Part shown: piece after piece, positions 42,437-51,788 of the stretch
How positions within the stretch are numbered: the first letter of the stretch is position 1
Layout: each line of letters starts with the position of its first letter
Assembly: GCA_947037125.1 (NCBI GenBank)
Contig: CAMQTJ010000004.1
Coordinates: forward strand, 1 to 64,000
Source: an uncultured Holdemania sp.
GTDB taxonomy: Bacteria; Bacillota_I; Bacilli_A; Erysipelotrichales; Erysipelotrichaceae
Length of the DNA: 64,000 nt
Reading direction: 5' to 3'
Notes under the pieces: model-generated
What the model was told of the DNA's origin: nothing
Seen by the model: only the letters and a program-made list of their open reading frames with translations
Databases searched by the model: none
Translations under genes and position numbers: made by a program

Positions 42437-43867
42437 ATGAAAAAAGATTGGAAACTTCCTTCTTTAAAAGATGCTCAAATTAGAACTACAAAACAATCGC
42501 TTGTTGAACGTGAATTGTTTGATATTCCGTCACATATTAAAAATATGGGAAATGGTCGTAAATTTTTCTTGCGTACTTATGGTTGTCAGGCTAATGAACG
42601 TGATTCAGAGACGATTGCAGGTATTTTATATCAATTAGGATTTAGTAGTGTTAAAAAACCTGAAGATGCAGATATTATTTTCTTTAATACTTGTGCAGTT
42701 CGTAAAAATGCAGAAGATAAAGTTATAGGTGAAATTGGTCATTTAAAAGTTTTAAAACGTACAAACCCTGATTTAATGTTTGCGGTTTGTGGTTGTATGG
42801 CTCAAGAAGAAGATATAGTTAATTTATTACTTAAAAAGCATCATCATATCGATTTAATTTTTGGTACACATAATATTCATCGCTTACCAAATTTATTATA
42901 TAATGCAATGATTTCCAAAGAACGTACTGTTGAAGTATATTCTAAAGAGGGTGAAGTTATTGAAAACTTACCTGCTAAGCGTTTTGGTAAACATAAGGCT
43001 TGGGTTAATATAATGTATGGTTGTGATAAGTTTTGTACTTATTGTATAGTTCCATATACAAGGGGTAAAGAGCGTTCACGTTCAGCTTTAGATATTTTAG
43101 ATGAAGTTGCACAACTTAAAAAAGAAGGTTTTAAAGAAGTTAGTTTATTAGGTCAAAATGTTAACTCTTATGGTAAGGATTTGAATTGTGATTATAACTT
43201 TGCGAATCTATTAGAAGATGTTGCGAAAATCGGAATTGATCGAGTGCGCTTTACAACATCACATCCTTGGGATTTTACTGATGAGATGATTGATGTTGTT
43301 GCGAAGTATGACAATATAATGAAATACATTCATCTACCTGTTCAATCTGGTAGTAGTGAAATCTTAAAAATTATGGGTAGACGTTATAGCAGTGAGGATT
43401 ATTATACGCTTTATGATAAAATTATTGCGAAAATGCCTGGATGTGCTTTTTCATCAGATATTATTGTTGGTTTTCCAAATGAGACAGATGAACAATTTAA
43501 TGAAACACTAAATATGGTTGAACATTGTAAGTTTGATAATGTTTATTCATTTATTTATTCACCAAGAATTGGAACACCTGCAGCTAAGATGGTTGATAAT
43601 GTGCCATTTGAAGTTAAGCAAAAAAGATTGCAAATATTACAAGATAAAATAAATCATTACTCTAATCTTAATAACCAAAAATATGTTGGTGAAAAAGTTA
43701 TGGTATTGGTTGATGGTAAATCAAAGAAAAATGATCAAGTATACTCAGGGTATACACAGGCAAACAAACTTGTAAACTTTACAGGTGATAATATTAATGA
43801 TGGCGATATTATAGAGGTAATTATTACTGAACATAAATCGTGGACATTAAATGGAGAAAAAATATAG
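42437..43867 (+). CDS. miaB: tRNA-2-methylthio-N6-dimethylallyladenosine synthase MiaB
   Basis: 476 residues from the ATG at 42437 (GGAGG upstream). N-terminal UPF0004 domain with the three Cys of the auxiliary cluster (RTYGCQANERDSE, FNTCAVRKNAEDK, VCGCMAQ), the radical-SAM motif CDKFCTYCIVPYTRGKERSR and a C-terminal TRAM domain. The enzyme adds the methylthio group to i6A37 of tRNAs reading UNN codons. The upstream ferredoxin could feed electrons, an inference from position. Terminator overlaps the stop region. Confidence 0.95.
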   Translation: MKKDWKLPSLKDAQIRTTKQSLVERELFDIPSHIKNMGNGRKFFLRTYGCQANERDSETIAGILYQLGFSSVKKPEDADIIFFNTCAVRKNAEDKVIGEIGHLKVLKRTNPDLMFAVCGCMAQEEDIVNLLLKKHHHIDLIFGTHNIHRLPNLLYNAMISKERTVEVYSKEGEVIENLPAKRFGKHKAWVNIMYGCDKFCTYCIVPYTRGKERSRSALDILDEVAQLKKEGFKEVSLLGQNVNSYGKDLNCDYNFANLLEDVAKIGIDRVRFTTSHPWDFTDEMIDVVAKYDNIMKYIHLPVQSGSSEILKIMGRRYSSEDYYTLYDKIIAKMPGCAFSSDIIVGFPNETDEQFNETLNMVEHCKFDNVYSFIYSPRIGTPAAKMVDNVPFEVKQKRLQILQDKINHYSNLNNQKYVGEKVMVLVDGKSKKNDQVYSGYTQANKLVNFTGDNINDGDIIEVIITEHKSWTLNGEKI

Positions 43868-43892
43868 AAATAACGCTATGCGTTATTTTTAT
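43866..43892 (+). terminator. Terminator of miaB
   Basis: AAATAACGC / GCGTTATTT arms around TAT, followed by Ts; starts at the stop codon. Confidence 0.75.
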
Positions 43893-43914
43893 GTTGATAC
43901 AAATATCGAATTGA

Positions 43915-43943
43915 TTGTATAAAAGCAATTATTAGGGTATAAT
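43915..43943 (+). promoter_or_regulatory. Promoter of the RNase J-like gene
   Basis: TTGTAT (43915-43920), 17-bp spacer, TATAAT (43938-43943). Confidence 0.7.
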
Positions 43944-43971
43944 TAACTAAAATATTAGGAGGAAATTTATA

Positions 43972-45636
43972 ATGAGTCAAGTAAGAATTTTTGCACTTGG
44001 AGGATTAGACGAAGATGGAAAAAACATGTATGTTGTTGAAGTTGAACAATCAATATTTGTTATTGAAGCTGGTTTAAAATATCCAGATACAGACCAACAT
44101 GGAATAGAGATGATTATTCCAGATTTTAAATATTTAATAGAAAATAAGGATCGTGTAAAGGGTATATTTATTACTCATGGTCATGATGATGTTATGGCAG
44201 CTCTTGGCAATCTTTTGAAAAAGGTGAAAATACCTGTTTATACTACAGCATTAACTGCTGCTATTTTAGAAGCTAAATTTAAAAAAGAAGAAGTGAAAGA
44301 TTACGAAATTCACCGTATAAAGCGTAATGGCAATTTAAAGATTGCTGGTCATAATATCCTAACTTTTTCAATGACACAATCTATTGCAGATGGTTTTGGA
44401 ATTGCTATTGACACAAAAATGGGTTATGTAGTTTACACTAGTGAATTTATCGTGGATTACGATATTCATCATGATGCGTTTGCTTGTGATATTACATACC
44501 TTGCAGAAATTGGTAAAAAAGGTGTATTCGCTCTTTTAACAGAATCTGTTGGAGCAATCAAGACGGGGCATACTGCTCCTAATCATAAGATTACATCACA
44601 GATTGAACCACATTTTGAGGATAGTGCTAAGCGTATAATTATTACTACGTATCAACAAAATATCTTTAGACTAATTGAGATTATTGAATTAGCTAATAAA
44701 TATAAGAAAAAAGTTATTTTCTTTGATGAACACCAACGTTCGATTTTGAAAATGGTTGAAGATTTAGGTTATTATAAAATTCCTGTAGGTTTAGAACTAA
44801 AAAGAAATGATCCTGAAAGTTATAATAAAAATGTAGTAGTAATTGTTTCAGCAAGTGGCGCTCATGTCTTTAAGTCAATGCTTAAAATTGCACTTAAGGA
44901 AGAAACATTATTAGAATTAAGACCTGACGATACAGTAATTATCGCTTCTCCAATTGTACCTGGTACTGAAAAAGAAGCTTCAAAAATGGAAAACGAAATA
45001 TATAAAGAAGATGTTAAAGTTGTAACTTTAGATAAAAATAAAGTATTTGCAATGCATGCATCTGCGGAAGATATTAAAATGATGATCTATTTATTTAAAC
45101 CTAAATATTACATACCTATTAAGGGTGAATATCGTCATTTAATTGCGAATGCAAATATTGCTATGGATATGGGACTTAATGCAACGAAAATTATTATTTT
45201 AGACAATGGACAAATTGCAAAATTTGAAAATGGTAAGTGTATTGATGTAGCTGAGATAATTCATTTAGAAGAATCAATGGTTGCAGGTAAGAATAATTTA
45301 GATGTTAGTGGAATGGTATTAAGAGATCGTGAGATTTTATCAACAGATGGTGCAGTTATTGTTGGGGTTGTTGTTGATTACAAAACTAAAAAAGTTATTG
45401 GTGGTCCTGATGTACAAACGCGTGGTGTAATCTATTTGAAAGATGCTGATTATATCGTACGTGGTATTGGTGAAATCATTGAAAAGACTATTAATGATGC
45501 AGTAAGTGAAAAACGTTATGAAAATATTTTAGTTCGTAATGAAGCTAGAGATAAAATCGCTAGATACATGTCTAAAGAGACAGGTAAGCGACCAATGATA
45601 TTACCTGCTATTGTCGAAATTAATACAACAGAATAG
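43972..45636 (+). CDS. RNase J-family protein with degenerate metal site (RNase J2-like)
   Basis: 554 residues with the full RNase J layout: metallo-beta-lactamase domain, inserted beta-CASP domain (about 210-340) and C-terminal dimerisation domain (from about 450). The active site is eroded: the HxHxDH motif reads HGHDDV (residues 69-74, last His lost), the HSIPD block reads QSIAD (Q136), the TGDFKFD block reads TSEFIVD, and the HxSGHA block reads HASAED (362-367). GEYRHL is kept. RNase J enzymes are 5'-3' exo- and endonucleases; the J2 paralogue of Bacillus is weakly active and acts with J1. This protein is probably such a non-catalytic or weak partner of an active RNase J encoded elsewhere. 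Confidence 0.85.
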   Translation: MSQVRIFALGGLDEDGKNMYVVEVEQSIFVIEAGLKYPDTDQHGIEMIIPDFKYLIENKDRVKGIFITHGHDDVMAALGNLLKKVKIPVYTTALTAAILEAKFKKEEVKDYEIHRIKRNGNLKIAGHNILTFSMTQSIADGFGIAIDTKMGYVVYTSEFIVDYDIHHDAFACDITYLAEIGKKGVFALLTESVGAIKTGHTAPNHKITSQIEPHFEDSAKRIIITTYQQNIFRLIEIIELANKYKKKVIFFDEHQRSILKMVEDLGYYKIPVGLELKRNDPESYNKNVVVIVSASGAHVFKSMLKIALKEETLLELRPDDTVIIASPIVPGTEKEASKMENEIYKEDVKVVTLDKNKVFAMHASAEDIKMMIYLFKPKYYIPIKGEYRHLIANANIAMDMGLNATKIIILDNGQIAKFENGKCIDVAEIIHLEESMVAGKNNLDVSGMVLRDREILSTDGAVIVGVVVDYKTKKVIGGPDVQTRGVIYLKDADYIVRGIGEIIEKTINDAVSEKRYENILVRNEARDKIARYMSKETGKRPMILPAIVEINTTE

Positions 45637-45646
45637 AGGTTTTATA

Positions 45647-48055
45647 GTGGCTAAGAAAAAAAGTAGAAAAAAAAATACAGAGAAATTTGAAAGTGAAGTA
45701 TTAGTGTATGTATATGCACTAATACTTATTTCAATATCAATTATAGGAATATTAAAACTGGGCTTTTTAGGTCAGTTTTTGTCGCGTTTAGCAAGTTATT
45801 TATTAGGTTCATACAGTATAGTAGTTTATGGGGTTTTTCTTGTGTATGCATTATTTGTTATGTTTACTAAAAAGAAATATCCTTTTTCAATGAAAAAATC
45901 ATTTGGTATTATTTCATTGCTTTTAGCTTTGATTATTTGGTCAGCTATACCTGTTGATGATTCATTAGTTGGTTTTAAAGTTATTCAAACATACCTTGCA
46001 AATACAGTGTCAATTTTTTCAAGTGATGCATCAATTGCGTTTCAAGGTGGAATTGTAGGTGCACTATTATATTCAATTACCTCAGTTTTATTTGCAAAAC
46101 AGGGAACTTTTGTAATTATAGTTTCATTAATTGTACTTAGTATTATACTAAATGTAGATGCGTCATTTTATAAAAGAACAATTGGTATGATAAGACAAAG
46201 TTTTGCGAATAGTATTGATAGTCATACAGAAAGAAAAGAAAAGAAGCAAGAAGTTAAAAAAGAAAAATTATTACAACGTCAAATTAGTGAAGATTTAGAA
46301 AAAGAAACACTAAAAAAATCAGTGTTTGTGGATGTTGAAAATGTAGAAATACAAAAAAAATCGTCTTTTATTACAAATGATGAAATTAATATGCCAATAA
46401 GTGATCTTACAGGTAATGATAATGATAATGATAGTGTTATACAGAATATTATAAAGGCTGATGCACAAAACATTAATTTAAAAGATGATAATACCTCTAT
46501 TGGATTTAATAATAATCCTAACTCTAATAACAATCTTAATACTGCAAATTTGTCAGGTGATCCAATAGCTGATTTACCAAATATTGAAAGTAAAGTTGAT
46601 AATAGTAAATCGAAAGTTTTTAAAGTTGGTATGAATTATCGATTACCACCTCTTAGTTTATTAGATAATACTGCAGTAAAAAATAAGTCAAATGCTAATC
46701 AAATAGCTGCAAATACTAAGGCAAAAAGATTAATTGAAGTTCTTGCGAATTTTTCAATATCAGCTCAACTTATTGCAATACATATTGGACCTGCTGTTAC
46801 AAAATTTGAGATTAAACCAGATTCTAGTGTTAAGGTTAGTAAAATTAGTAATATTTCTGATAATTTAAAAATGGAGCTTGCGGCTCGTGATATTAGAATA
46901 GAGGCACCAATTCCTGGTAGAAATGCTGTTGGGATTGAAATACCAAATGTTGAAACTACTATGGTTAAAATGTTTGAACTTGCGAAAGTTTTACCGTTTG
47001 ATAAAAAAGAGCGTAAATTAACTTTTATTCTTGGTAAGGATTTAATGGGGCGTGCAGTATATTGTGATTTAGCTAAAATGCCACATTTACTTATAGCTGG
47101 AGCTACAGGTAGTGGTAAATCTGTTTGTATGAATACAATTATTACTTCATTTTTACTAAGAAATCGTCCGGATGAAGTTAAATTATTATTAGTGGATCCA
47201 AAAAAAGTTGAATTTACACCTTATCATAATGTTCCACATTTAATAGGGCCTGTTATTAGTGATGCCCAAGAAGCAGCTAGGGCTTTAAAAGTTGTTGTGC
47301 AAATGATGGAAGATCGTTATACAATTTTTGCGGATACAAAGGTTAGAAATATTGAAACATATAATCAAAAGATTAAAGATTTTCCAGATGAAAAACTTAC
47401 AAGTATGCCATATATTGTTGTTGTTATTGATGAGCTAGCTGACTTAATGGCAGTTGCTGGAAAAGATGTAGAAACAAGTATTCAGCGAATTACTCAACTT
47501 GCAAGAGCGGCAGGGATACATTTAATTGTTGCAACTCAAAGACCAAGTACTGATGTTATTACTGGTATCATTAAAGCTAATATTCCATCACGTATCGCCT
47601 TTGCTGTATCAAGTGGAATTGACTCACGTACCATTTTAGATAGTATTGGTGCCGAAAGATTATTAGGTTTTGGTGATATGCTTTATTTACCAATAGGTGA
47701 ACCTAGTGCTATAAGACTTCAAGGTGTATACTTGAGTGATGAAGAAGTTAGTAACATTACAGATTTTGTATCAAAACAAGCAAAACCATTTTATGAAGAT
47801 GCCTTTATTCGTTTAGAGGGTGTTGATAATAATGAAGCGACATCGGTAATCGAAGCTAAAAATGATCCATTATATGATGAAGTTAAAGAATATGTAATAG
47901 ATGTACAAAAGGCTTCAACATCATTATTACAAAGACGTTTTGGTTTAGGTTATAATCGTGCTGCTAGAATGATTGATGTTTTAGAAGATCGTGGTATTGT
48001 AGGTCCAGCCCAAGGTTCAAAACCGAGGGATGTTTACATAAAAAAGGAGAGCTAA
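45647..48055 (+). CDS. ftsK: DNA translocase FtsK/SpoIIIE
   Basis: 802 residues from the GTG at 45647, with GAGG 7 nt upstream; the ATG at 45611 lies inside the previous gene and is rejected. About four N-terminal membrane helices (residues 20-165), a polar low-complexity linker rich in Asn/Asp, and a motor domain with Walker A GATGSGKSV, Walker B VVVIDELADLM and GIHLIVATQRPSTDVITG. The C-terminal gamma winged helix (SLLQRRFGLGYNRAARMID) reads KOPS-like sites. It pumps chromosome DNA across the division septum. A DNA-directed motor of normal length for Bacillota. Confidence 0.95.
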   Translation: MAKKKSRKKNTEKFESEVLVYVYALILISISIIGILKLGFLGQFLSRLASYLLGSYSIVVYGVFLVYALFVMFTKKKYPFSMKKSFGIISLLLALIIWSAIPVDDSLVGFKVIQTYLANTVSIFSSDASIAFQGGIVGALLYSITSVLFAKQGTFVIIVSLIVLSIILNVDASFYKRTIGMIRQSFANSIDSHTERKEKKQEVKKEKLLQRQISEDLEKETLKKSVFVDVENVEIQKKSSFITNDEINMPISDLTGNDNDNDSVIQNIIKADAQNINLKDDNTSIGFNNNPNSNNNLNTANLSGDPIADLPNIESKVDNSKSKVFKVGMNYRLPPLSLLDNTAVKNKSNANQIAANTKAKRLIEVLANFSISAQLIAIHIGPAVTKFEIKPDSSVKVSKISNISDNLKMELAARDIRIEAPIPGRNAVGIEIPNVETTMVKMFELAKVLPFDKKERKLTFILGKDLMGRAVYCDLAKMPHLLIAGATGSGKSVCMNTIITSFLLRNRPDEVKLLLVDPKKVEFTPYHNVPHLIGPVISDAQEAARALKVVVQMMEDRYTIFADTKVRNIETYNQKIKDFPDEKLTSMPYIVVVIDELADLMAVAGKDVETSIQRITQLARAAGIHLIVATQRPSTDVITGIIKANIPSRIAFAVSSGIDSRTILDSIGAERLLGFGDMLYLPIGEPSAIRLQGVYLSDEEVSNITDFVSKQAKPFYEDAFIRLEGVDNNEATSVIEAKNDPLYDEVKEYVIDVQKASTSLLQRRFGLGYNRAARMIDVLEDRGIVGPAQGSKPRDVYIKKES

Positions 48056-48056
48056 T

Positions 48057-49571
48057 ATGAATGATGTTTACAAGATAATATCTGATACAACAATGACTTA
48101 TAAGCAACAACTTTTGTCTTTAGCAAGACTTGCAGAGGGTAGTGAAATTAATTTAGATTTGAGTGATGAATATTATAATGCTAAAAATGATAGTGTTATA
48201 TGTGATTTAAATGAGGGTAATGCACCGTATCGTCCTCGTTATATAATTCCAGATTATAGTGTTTTAATGAATAAAGGTTGTGATTTTTTGCAATTAGATG
48301 CACCAACTGATTTATGGGAGGCTTGTAATAGTTTATTAATTATGTACAGTCATGTACCATCAATTACCTCATTTCCAGTTTATTTAGGAGGATTTGATGA
48401 TTTATTAGAACCTTTTGTAACTGATTTAAGTGATGCGGAAATTGAAAAATGCTTAAGATTATTTTTACTTAATATTGATCGTACATTAACGGATTCATTT
48501 GTTCATGCAAACATTGGTCCTAAAGATAGTCGTGTTGGTCGTATTGTGTTAAAACTTAGTGAGCAAATGCAATTAGCAATTCCAAATATTACACTTAAAT
48601 ATGATGAAGAATTAACTAGTGATGAGTTTGCGAATTTAGCAATCACTTGTATGCTTAAAACAGCAAAACCATCTTTCGCAAACCATAAAATGTTTGTGAG
48701 TGAATGGAGTGAAAACTATTCAATTGCAAGTTGTTATAATGGACTTAAAATTGGTGGTGGTGGTTACACTTTACCAAGACTTAGAATGTATGAACTTTCA
48801 CAAAAAGCCATTGATATAAATGATTTTATGAATAATGTATTACCTAAATATACTAAAATTATGTGTGAGTTTATGGATGCAAGGGTAAAATTTATTGTAG
48901 AAGAAAGTGCATTTTTCAAATCTAATTTTTTAGTAACAGAGAAATTTTTAGATATAAATAACTTTACAGGTATGTTTGGTATGGTTGGACTTAATGAATG
49001 TGTTAATAATCTTTTAAATATTAAAGATCACAGTTTAGGTTATGGAAATAATGAAAAAGCTGATGAAATAGGTGTTGAAATAATGGAGAAGTTGTCGCAA
49101 TTAGTAGCTGATCATAAAGCGCCTTATTGTTCAGGATTTAATGATCAATATCGTTTGCACGCACAAGTTGGAATCGATTCTGATGGTCGCGAAGATTCAC
49201 CGGGTGCAAGAATTAGAGTTGGTAATGAACCTGAAATCTTTGAACATATTGTACATAGTGGTAAATTCCATAAATATTTCCCAACAGGTATTGGTGATAT
49301 TTTCAAATTTGAAGAAACATGGCTTAATACACCTAACGCGTTATTAGATATTATTAAAGGAGCCTTTAAAATGAATATGCGTTATTTTAGTGGTTATTTA
49401 GATAGTAATGATGTAGTTCGTGTTACTGGATACTTAGTTAAGAAAAGTGAACTTTATAAGTTAGATTCAAATAAACAGTCATTAAATAATGTTTCTATCT
49501 TTGGTAAGGGTGCTCGTGATACTGGATGTGCACTTGATCGTAAAGTTGAAAAAAATGTTAGCACCAATTAA
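48057..49571 (+). CDS. yjjI: YjjI-family glycyl-radical enzyme
   Basis: 504 residues. The C-terminus holds the glycyl-radical motif RVTGYLVK (Gly near residue 466), and a candidate active-site Cys is in IASCYNGLKIGGGGYTL. Family features also include GRIVLKLSEQ and SGFNDQYRLHAQVG. YjjI (DUF3029) proteins are much shorter than pyruvate formate-lyase; their reaction has not been firmly established to my knowledge. The activase gene overlaps the 3' end by 17 nt, and a nucleoside transporter follows. In E. coli yjjI-yjjW lies next to the deo nucleoside genes, so both contexts point to nucleoside or deoxyribose metabolism (inference). Being O2-sensitive, it supports an anaerobic life style. Confidence 0.88.
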   Translation: MNDVYKIISDTTMTYKQQLLSLARLAEGSEINLDLSDEYYNAKNDSVICDLNEGNAPYRPRYIIPDYSVLMNKGCDFLQLDAPTDLWEACNSLLIMYSHVPSITSFPVYLGGFDDLLEPFVTDLSDAEIEKCLRLFLLNIDRTLTDSFVHANIGPKDSRVGRIVLKLSEQMQLAIPNITLKYDEELTSDEFANLAITCMLKTAKPSFANHKMFVSEWSENYSIASCYNGLKIGGGGYTLPRLRMYELSQKAIDINDFMNNVLPKYTKIMCEFMDARVKFIVEESAFFKSNFLVTEKFLDINNFTGMFGMVGLNECVNNLLNIKDHSLGYGNNEKADEIGVEIMEKLSQLVADHKAPYCSGFNDQYRLHAQVGIDSDGREDSPGARIRVGNEPEIFEHIVHSGKFHKYFPTGIGDIFKFEETWLNTPNALLDIIKGAFKMNMRYFSGYLDSNDVVRVTGYLVKKSELYKLDSNKQSLNNVSIFGKGARDTGCALDRKVEKNVSTN

Positions 49572-50388
49572 TAAAATTATTAATTTTTCAAATGTGGATG
49601 GACCTGGAAATCGATGTGTAATCTTTTTTCAATCATGTCCATTTAAATGTCTTTATTGTCATAATCCTGAAACGATTAATTATTGTAATCATTGTCAAAA
49701 ATGTGTTGATAAATGTATGAGTAGTGCGTTGAGTGTTGTTGATAATAAAGTTGTTTATGATAGTAATAAATGTATTAATTGTGATACTTGTATTAGTGTT
49801 TGTGATAATTTTGCATCACCTAAAATTAATTATATGAGTGTTAACGATATTATAGTAAAATTAATAAAGTTAAAACCATTTATCAAAGGTATTACTGTGA
49901 GTGGTGGTGAATGTACTAATCATAAACAATTTTTGATAGAATTATTTAAAGAAGTTAAAAAATTAGATTTGCATATTTTAATGGACTCTAATGGCAATAT
50001 TGATTTATCAATTGAAGAAGAATTAATGGATTTAGTTGATGGGGTTATGTTGGATGTGAAAAGTGTCGACGATAAATTTCATTATATTTTAACAAGTAAA
50101 TCATGTGATATGGTTTTGAATAACTTGGATTATTTGTTGAGTGTTGATAAACTTTATGAGGCTCGTACAGTATTGTTACCTAATTTTATGGTTGAAAATC
50201 TTAAAACGGTAAATTATGTAAGTAAAAAACTTTTATTAAAATCTCAATATAAACTGATTAAATATCGAAAATATGGAGTTAGTGAAAAAGGCGTAGATTT
50301 TTTTAAAGATGATACAATAAATGATGAAGATGTAAAAGAATGTTTAGAAATTGCATTAAAATATTGTAATAATAGTTTTATTGTATAA
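49555..50388 (+). CDS. yjjW: YjjW-family glycyl-radical enzyme activase
   Basis: 277 residues from the ATG at 49555, which starts the family pattern PINKIINFSNVDGPGNRCVIF. Radical-SAM cluster motif CPFKCLYC (CxxxCxxC), then a two-cluster ferredoxin-like insert (CNHCQKCVDKC and CINCDTCISVC) as in other activases, and GITVSGGECTN as the SAM-binding block. It uses SAM to make the glycyl radical on the upstream YjjI protein; the 17-nt overlap suggests coupled translation. The in-frame ATG at 49489 lies deep in yjjI and is not credible. No terminator is obvious before 50400. Confidence 0.9.
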   Translation: MLAPINKIINFSNVDGPGNRCVIFFQSCPFKCLYCHNPETINYCNHCQKCVDKCMSSALSVVDNKVVYDSNKCINCDTCISVCDNFASPKINYMSVNDIIVKLIKLKPFIKGITVSGGECTNHKQFLIELFKEVKKLDLHILMDSNGNIDLSIEEELMDLVDGVMLDVKSVDDKFHYILTSKSCDMVLNNLDYLLSVDKLYEARTVLLPNFMVENLKTVNYVSKKLLLKSQYKLIKYRKYGVSEKGVDFFKDDTINDEDVKECLEIALKYCNNSFIV

Positions 50389-50406
50389 TTTAAAGTGTTA
50401 TTTTAA

Positions 50407-50435
50407 TTGACACTATTGATTAAACAGGATAAAAT
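50407..50435 (+). promoter_or_regulatory. Promoter of the BMP-family lipoprotein gene
   Basis: TTGACA (50407-50412), 17-bp spacer, TAAAAT (50430-50435). Confidence 0.8.
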
Positions 50436-50470
50436 TGTATAGTAGATGACTACAACGGAGGAAAAATCGA

Positions 50471-51559
50471 ATGAAAAAGTTTTTAAAATTAGCTTTAATT
50501 TCATTAATGGCATTAAGTCTTGTTGCTTGTTCTAAAGAAGCACCAAAAGAAACAGGTACACCTGAAACTACACCTGTAGCTGGTGAATGTGCTGTAACTG
50601 TTGGTTTAGTAACAGATATTGGTGGAGTAGATGACAAATCATTTAACCAATCTGCATGGGAAGGTGTTTTACAATTCCAAAAAGATAATAATTTAGCTGA
50701 CGAATGTGTTTCATATTTACAATCTGCAGCTGACGCTGACTATGTTCCAAACTTATCAACTTTTGGTGATCAAGGTGTTGATGTTGTTATGGCTGTTGGA
50801 TTCTTATTTGAACAAGCTATTAACGAAGTTGCTCCAAACTATCCTGATACAAAATTCTTATTTGTTGATGCTGTAAGCCCTGAAGCAAATGTTATGAGTG
50901 CTATTTATGCTGCTGAACAAGGTTCTTTCCTTGTAGGTGTTGCTGCTGGCCTTAAAGCATTAGAAACTGAATCAAATGCTGTTGGATTTATCGGTGGTAT
51001 GGAAGGCGAAATTATTGGCGCATTCCAAGCTGGATTTGAACAAGGTGTTTTAGCTGCTAATCCTGAAGCTACAATTTATGTTGACTATGTTGACTCATTT
51101 GCTGATGATTCAAAAGCTCAAAACTTAGCTGTTAAACAATATGATGCTGGTGTTTCTGTAATTTATCAATCAGCTGGAAATGCTGGAAACGGTGTTATTA
51201 AAGAAGCAAAACAAAGAGGTGACGTTTGGGTTGTTGGTGTTGATAGAGACCAATACGAAGATGGTATGACTGCTGAAGGAAATTCTGTAATCTTAACTTC
51301 TATGATCAAACGTGTTGATAGTGCAACTTATAAAGCTGCTGAACTTGCTATGAACAACGAATTTGTTGGTGGAATTACAACTTTTGACTTAACTAACGAA
51401 GGTATTGGTGCTGAACTTACTACTGGTCGTAACTTAAGTGATGAAGTTATTGCAACTGTTGCTGATTATGCTGCAAAAATTAAAGCTGGTGAAATTGTAG
51501 TTACAATTGATACTTTAGTTGCTAACGGTCAATCTAACAAAACTCAACAAGCTAAATAA
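50471..51559 (+). CDS. nupN: BMP-family nucleoside-binding lipoprotein (PnrA/NupN type)
   Basis: 362 residues. Lipoprotein signal ending in LSLVAC. BMP/PnrA domain: VGLVTDIGGVDDKSFNQSAWEG, DVVMAVGFLFEQAI, FLFVDAV, QGSFLVGVAAGL, VGFIGGMEGEIIGAFQAGFEQG and GVDRDQYE. The Asp of DDKSFNQ and the Phe/Trp positions bind the nucleoside in PnrA. It captures purine (or other) nucleosides for the transporter encoded next. GGAGG precedes the ATG. Separate promoter and terminator give it higher expression than the membrane parts. Codon use is less AT-biased, as in a highly expressed gene. Confidence 0.9.
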   Translation: MKKFLKLALISLMALSLVACSKEAPKETGTPETTPVAGECAVTVGLVTDIGGVDDKSFNQSAWEGVLQFQKDNNLADECVSYLQSAADADYVPNLSTFGDQGVDVVMAVGFLFEQAINEVAPNYPDTKFLFVDAVSPEANVMSAIYAAEQGSFLVGVAAGLKALETESNAVGFIGGMEGEIIGAFQAGFEQGVLAANPEATIYVDYVDSFADDSKAQNLAVKQYDAGVSVIYQSAGNAGNGVIKEAKQRGDVWVVGVDRDQYEDGMTAEGNSVILTSMIKRVDSATYKAAELAMNNEFVGGITTFDLTNEGIGAELTTGRNLSDEVIATVADYAAKIKAGEIVVTIDTLVANGQSNKTQQAK

Positions 51560-51589
51560 TTCATTTAGTTGTTGCATAAAATTTATATT

Positions 51590-51616
51590 AAAGACCATTA
51601 ATTTGGTCTTTTTTTA
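51590..51616 (+). terminator. Terminator of the BMP lipoprotein gene
   Basis: AAAGACCA / TGGTCTTT arms with a 6-nt loop and T-run. Confidence 0.85.
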
Positions 51617-51753
51617 TACTGTAGTAGATTAATCAAACTAAATGAATTATTTTGAATTACTACATTTTAAAATGAATGCGCTAACAAAAATTGACTTAAT
51701 TGCTATATTTTATAATTAAATTTGTAAAAAAAAATTAAAATGTAAGGGTTTAA

Positions 51754-51762
51754 TGTTATAAT
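51754..51762 (+). promoter_or_regulatory. Extended -10 promoter of the nucleoside ABC genes
   Basis: TGTTATAAT; no convincing -35, 26 nt before the ATG of the ATPase gene. Confidence 0.6.
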
Positions 51763-51788
51763 ATATGTAAGTGATTGGAGGAATTTAA

